NCBI GenBank assembly: GCA_020854015.1
Contig: JADZGG010000240.1
Coordinates: 1 to 7,992, forward strand
Length of the DNA: 7,992 nt
Direction of reading: 5' to 3'
From: Flavobacteriales bacterium
Lineage (GTDB): Bacteria; Bacteroidota; Bacteroidia; Flavobacteriales_F; PHOS-HE28
Shown piece after piece: positions 4,764 through 7,992 of this stretch. The translations under genes were made by a program, and so were the position numbers. The first letter of the stretch is position 1. The number at the start of each line of letters is the position of its first letter. A model generated the notes under the pieces. It did no database searches, was not told the origin of the DNA, and saw only the letters and a list, made by a program, of their open reading frames with translations.

Positions 4764-5411
4764 ATGATCCGCCTGGCCCTTGCCGATGACCAGCTGCTCT
4801 TTCGCCGGGGCATGGCCATGTTGTTGAGTGACATGGCCGGCGCGCAGGTAGTGCTGGAGTGCGCGAACGGAGAGGAACTGCTCACCAGCTTGAAGAGCAC
4901 GTCCGTCGACATCGTTCTGTTGGACCTGGAGATGCCCGTGATGGACGGCATGGAAACGATGCGCCGCCTGCGAGCAGCATTCCCTGCGGTGAAGGTCATC
5001 GTGCTCAGCTCCCACGACGAGGATAAGTTCATCGCGCATCTCATGGAGCTTGGCGCGAACGGCTACATGCTGAAGAGCGCCGAGCCGGACGAGATCGACA
5101 CCGCCATCCGGTCCGTGGCGGAAAGCGGCTACTACTTCAGCGATGCCGTGAGCAAGGTGATGCTGCACTCCCTGGTGAAGAAGAAGCAGGTGAAGCCCAC
5201 CTTCAACAGCATCGATCCGTTGAGCGATCGCGAACTGGAAGTGCTGCGCGGCATCTGTCAGGAGCTCACCACCGCAGAGATCGCACAACGCATCTTCGTG
5301 AGCCCGCGCACGGTGGAGTTCCACCGCAACAACCTGTTGCTGAAGACCGGAGCTCGGAACGCTGCTGGCCTGGCGGTGTACGCCATCACCCAAGGCCTCT
5401 ACACGCCGTGA
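4764..5411 (+). CDS. NarL/FixJ-family response regulator (REC + LuxR-type HTH), 215 residues
   Basis: This is a DNA-binding transcription factor switched by phosphorylation. The receiver domain spans roughly residues 1-120. It has acidic pocket residues Asp8 and Asp9, phosphoacceptor Asp54 in VDIVLLDLEMPVMDG, the Ser82/Ser83 switch position in VIVLSSHDED, and Lys104 in GYMLKSAEP. After a Lys-rich linker (VKKKQVKP), the LuxR-type HTH runs from about residue 152 (PLSDRELEVLRGICQELTTA) through EIAQRIFVSPRTVEFHRNNL to the end. All key residues are present. The ATG at 4764 is chosen because MIRLALADDQLLFRRGM is the standard receiver N-terminus; the frame is open further upstream but lies over the Hpt gene. 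Its stop overlaps the GTG start of the sensor kinase by 4 bp (GTGA), which implies coupled translation. Its targets are unknown. Confidence 0.95.
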   Translation: MIRLALADDQLLFRRGMAMLLSDMAGAQVVLECANGEELLTSLKSTSVDIVLLDLEMPVMDGMETMRRLRAAFPAVKVIVLSSHDEDKFIAHLMELGANGYMLKSAEPDEIDTAIRSVAESGYYFSDAVSKVMLHSLVKKKQVKPTFNSIDPLSDRELEVLRGICQELTTAEIAQRIFVSPRTVEFHRNNLLLKTGARNAAGLAVYAITQGLYTP

Positions 5412-7992
5412 CATTCGCATGGCGCATAGCGGTGCTGGTCTTGGTCTGCTGCGCCTCCATGGTTGCCCGCGCCCAAGAGGACACGCTCGTACTTCCATTC
5501 CGCGCACTCACCATCGAGGACGGCCTCTCACAGGGCATGGTGAGCAGCATCCTCCAGGACCGGACCGGCTTCATGTGGTTCGCCACCAAGGACGGTTTGA
5601 ACCGCTACGATGGCTATTCCTTTCGGGTGTTCCGCCACGATCCAGCGGACAGCACCACCGTACGCGACAATACGATCGAGGCGATCTACGAGGACCGTTC
5701 GGGGTTGTTGTGGGTGGGCACGAACAGCGGGCTCGACGTGTTCGATCCCACGACCGAGGTCTTCCACCATATCCCTTGTGCTGTTCCGGCATCCAGCCCG
5801 CCAACTGGCAACGCAGGCCCGTTCTCGCCAATTGGCAGTAACCAATGTGCGACGAAAGCCATCACGCAAGACGCCGCTGGGCATCTTTGGGTGTCATCGG
5901 GTCAAGGGCTATATCGTATCGATCCGGATCGCATGGGATCCACCCTTATGGGACCAGGCACGCGCGTTGAACTGGTCGGGATGTTCCCGGGAGTGAAGAT
6001 GCAGTGGTTGGCCGTGGATGGATCGGGTGTATTGCTCGGGACCTGGTCGTCGATCGGCACTGAACTGGACGTGCGCACCTTCACCTTGGATACCCGCGAT
6101 GAAGCGCGCATCGCGGCCATGATCGCGGATCCGCAACTGCTGCCGTCCAGCCCGGTCGTTGCCGTACAAGGAGAAGAGGACTTAGCCTCCTTTGCTGCCG
6201 ATACCGACCGACATCTTACCTTCTGCTTGGGTACAGCACTGCTGGGAGCGCACGATGACGCGAACAAGGTGACCTCCACCACCAAGCTCGCCCCCCCGGG
6301 TTGGGTCAATGTGATCCGCCCAACCACCGACGCCAATGGAGCGCTGTGGGCCACGGACCACCGTCTTTGGCGGTACGACCCACGGACCCGCCGCGTAACC
6401 CGACTGATGCCGACATCCCCCGACCTGAGGATCGAAGCACTGCTGGTGGTCTGCCTGTACCGCGATCGCAGCGGTGTGATGTGGATGGGAACGAACGGCT
6501 ACGGTGTTCTGCGGTGCGACTCACGAAGGGAACGCTTCCACAATGAGCGGTTGCCGAGCATGCGGATGATGGCACCCTTGCGGGACGGCCGGATGCTCGC
6601 GTTCACCTGGGGTTCCTTGTACTACATCTTCCAAGAGAATGACGTTAAGCAGTTCCCCATCGACAGCCGCGAAGAGGGCTGGAATCTGGATGCATTCGAA
6701 CTCTGCGTGGTGGAGGAAGGCCAAGGAGTGTTCTGGACGAACCTTGGAGATGCGCTCACACGCTACGACGAACGGGATGGAATTACGCTGCGTTTTGCCG
6801 ACCCGGACCTGCCGGTCCGCTTCCCGCTCCACATGCAGGGCGACACCCTCATCAGCTTCGGCAGTACCACGGCTCTCGGCCAGTTCAACACGCGCACCGA
6901 ACGGTTCAGTAGCATCCCGTATCCCATCCCCGCGCAAGGCGGCACCTATGAATTCGTGCAGGCCATTGTGCAGGACGCACAAGGGATCTTCTGGCTTGGT
7001 ACCATGCAGGGCCTGCTGCGACTGGACCCGGCAACCAATGGCTGGACCCACCATACCAACAAGCCGGACGATCCGCGTTCACTTTCCGCCGATGTGATCT
7101 TCTGTCTGCTCAACGATCCGAAGGACGCGAACATACTGTGGGTGGGCACCAACGGCGGCGGCCTCGACCGCTTCGACAAGCGCACGGGGCAGTTCACACG
7201 GTTCAGCACCGCCGACGGCCTGCCGAACAACGTGATCTATGGCCTGCTCGCCGATGACGAAGGCCAGCTCTGGATGAGCACCAACAAGGGCCTCGCGCAG
7301 TTCGATCCGATAACGCATGCGGTGCGCAGCTTCGATGCGAGCGATGGCTTGCAAGGCGATGAGTTCAACCGCTATGCCTTCTGCAAGACCGCGGATGGCA
7401 CGCTCTACTTCGGCGGCGTCAACGGTTTCAACAGTTTCCGTCCGGAGGATCTGCGCCCCGATACGCTGCCCGTGCAGGTGTGGATCACGGACATCAAACT
7501 GACGAACCGTTCTATCGCCTTCGGTGCGGAGGGTTCACCGCTCACGGCCCCTACGCACCTTACGCGCGAGCTCGTGCTCCCATACGGCGAGGCGGCCATG
7601 ATCACCTTCGAGTTCGCCACCATGGAGTTCAGCGAACCCGAGGAGCACCGCTACCAATACAAGATGGACGGCTTCGACACCGATTGGATCATGGGTGGCA
7701 CCGATCGCAGTGCGGTGTACACGAACCTCGATCCCGGCACCTACACGTTCCGCGTGCGTGGCGACAACCGTGATGGCCTCTGGGACACGCACGAAACCAT
7801 CTTCCAACTGACCGTGTTGCCACCGTGGTATCGCACGTGGTGGTTCTATGCGCTTTGCGTGCTCGCTGTTGGTGGCGGGATCGTGCTCTACATCCGCTCG
7901 CTCACCGCGCAGAAGAAACGATTGGAGCGGACCGTGGCGCAGCGTACGGCGGACTTGAGCAAGGCCAAGGAACGCGCCGAGCACAGCGAGCA
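5408..7992 (+). CDS. Sensor histidine kinase with periplasmic propeller and Y_Y_Y domain, 3' end cut by window edge
   Basis: The reading frame is open from GTG 5408 to the window end (861 codons plus 2 nt). GTG is chosen because it overlaps the regulator stop and directly precedes a signal peptide (VTFAWRIAVLVLVCCASMVARA). An in-frame ATG lies inside the hydrophobic segment and would destroy it. The periplasmic part has two-component-regulator propeller blades, with the Trp motif at about residues 57, 102, 161, 314, 359, 443, 529, 578 and 622 (for example LWVGTNGGGLDRFD). The 161-314 stretch is degenerate. A Y_Y_Y domain follows at about 725-803 (EHRYQYKMDGFDTDW, LDPGTYTFRVRGDN). One membrane span lies at about 811-830, then a coiled coil (RLERTVAQRTADLSKAKERA) of the type that leads into HisKA. 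The catalytic and any receiver domains are outside the window. The neighbouring Hpt gene suggests a hybrid kinase. The ligand is unknown; related proteins in this phylum often sense glycans. Confidence 0.93.
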   Translation, partial: MTFAWRIAVLVLVCCASMVARAQEDTLVLPFRALTIEDGLSQGMVSSILQDRTGFMWFATKDGLNRYDGYSFRVFRHDPADSTTVRDNTIEAIYEDRSGLLWVGTNSGLDVFDPTTEVFHHIPCAVPASSPPTGNAGPFSPIGSNQCATKAITQDAAGHLWVSSGQGLYRIDPDRMGSTLMGPGTRVELVGMFPGVKMQWLAVDGSGVLLGTWSSIGTELDVRTFTLDTRDEARIAAMIADPQLLPSSPVVAVQGEEDLASFAADTDRHLTFCLGTALLGAHDDANKVTSTTKLAPPGWVNVIRPTTDANGALWATDHRLWRYDPRTRRVTRLMPTSPDLRIEALLVVCLYRDRSGVMWMGTNGYGVLRCDSRRERFHNERLPSMRMMAPLRDGRMLAFTWGSLYYIFQENDVKQFPIDSREEGWNLDAFELCVVEEGQGVFWTNLGDALTRYDERDGITLRFADPDLPVRFPLHMQGDTLISFGSTTALGQFNTRTERFSSIPYPIPAQGGTYEFVQAIVQDAQGIFWLGTMQGLLRLDPATNGWTHHTNKPDDPRSLSADVIFCLLNDPKDANILWVGTNGGGLDRFDKRTGQFTRFSTADGLPNNVIYGLLADDEGQLWMSTNKGLAQFDPITHAVRSFDASDGLQGDEFNRYAFCKTADGTLYFGGVNGFNSFRPEDLRPDTLPVQVWITDIKLTNRSIAFGAEGSPLTAPTHLTRELVLPYGEAAMITFEFATMEFSEPEEHRYQYKMDGFDTDWIMGGTDRSAVYTNLDPGTYTFRVRGDNRDGLWDTHETIFQLTVLPPWYRTWWFYALCVLAVGGGIVLYIRSLTAQKKRLERTVAQRTADLSKAKERAEHSE

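Noticed and set aside
4698..5507. Minus-strand ORF of 269 codons opposite the response regulator
   Set aside because: It is a His/Gln/Arg-rich shadow of a regulator that has all key receiver and HTH residues.
6521..7984. Several minus-strand ORFs opposite the sensor kinase
   Set aside because: The kinase frame is continuous with domain motifs throughout, and the opposite frames are compositional shadows.
1..7992. tRNA or rRNA genes, CRISPR arrays, insertion sequences
   Set aside because: I found no cloverleaf with CCA-type ends, no regularly spaced repeats and no transposase motifs or flanking terminal repeats.

Overview
The window looks like chromosomal DNA from a fairly GC-rich member of the Bacteroidota, probably a Flavobacteriales-like lineage of the kind recovered as environmental genomes. 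I infer this from several features: a YtxJ/BrxC bacilliredoxin (bacillithiol systems occur in Firmicutes and Bacteroidota), a sensor kinase with a two-component-regulator propeller plus Y_Y_Y architecture, a free-standing Hpt protein with the Bacteroidota-style AHxL(K/R)PQ..Y(M/L)G motif, a small secreted protein ending in RLG...LEGK-like residues, and generally weak Shine-Dalgarno sequences. The exact taxon cannot be fixed from the sequence alone.

Layout. (1) Positions 1-1014, minus strand: the first 338 residues of a TROVE/Ro60-like (Rsr-type) RNA-binding ring protein, cut by the window edge just after the DxSGSM metal site of its VWA domain. (2) Positions 1015-1594: a 580-bp gap crowded with structure. 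Read on the minus strand it holds a hairpin with a U-rich tail, a doubtful 26-codon ORF, a cluster of three hairpins, a 22-bp perfect palindrome, a plausible 44-residue small gene with a good ribosome binding site, and a strong terminator just before the TROVE gene. A hydrophobic 35-residue ORF lies antisense to the small gene. Because bacterial Ro proteins work with Y RNAs that are usually encoded beside them, this gap is the most interesting part of the window. (3) Positions 1595-3555, plus: two translationally coupled secreted proteins of unknown function that look like remote paralogues. (4) Positions 3589-4275, minus: ytxJ (bacilliredoxin) followed 3 nt later by a small secreted protein. 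(5) Positions 4292-7992, plus: a phosphorelay cluster with a free-standing Hpt protein, a NarL/FixJ-type response regulator, and a large sensor kinase whose catalytic part lies beyond the right edge.

How it works together. The kinase has a periplasmic propeller sensor, one membrane span and a coiled coil leading to the missing HisKA domain. It overlaps the regulator gene by 4 bp, and the Hpt gene lies just upstream. A likely route is hybrid kinase, then Hpt His81, then regulator Asp54, then DNA. This assumes the missing C-terminus has a receiver domain. The ytxJ pair is transcribed divergently from the Hpt gene with almost no spacer. The TROVE end and the phosphorelay end show no evident functional link.
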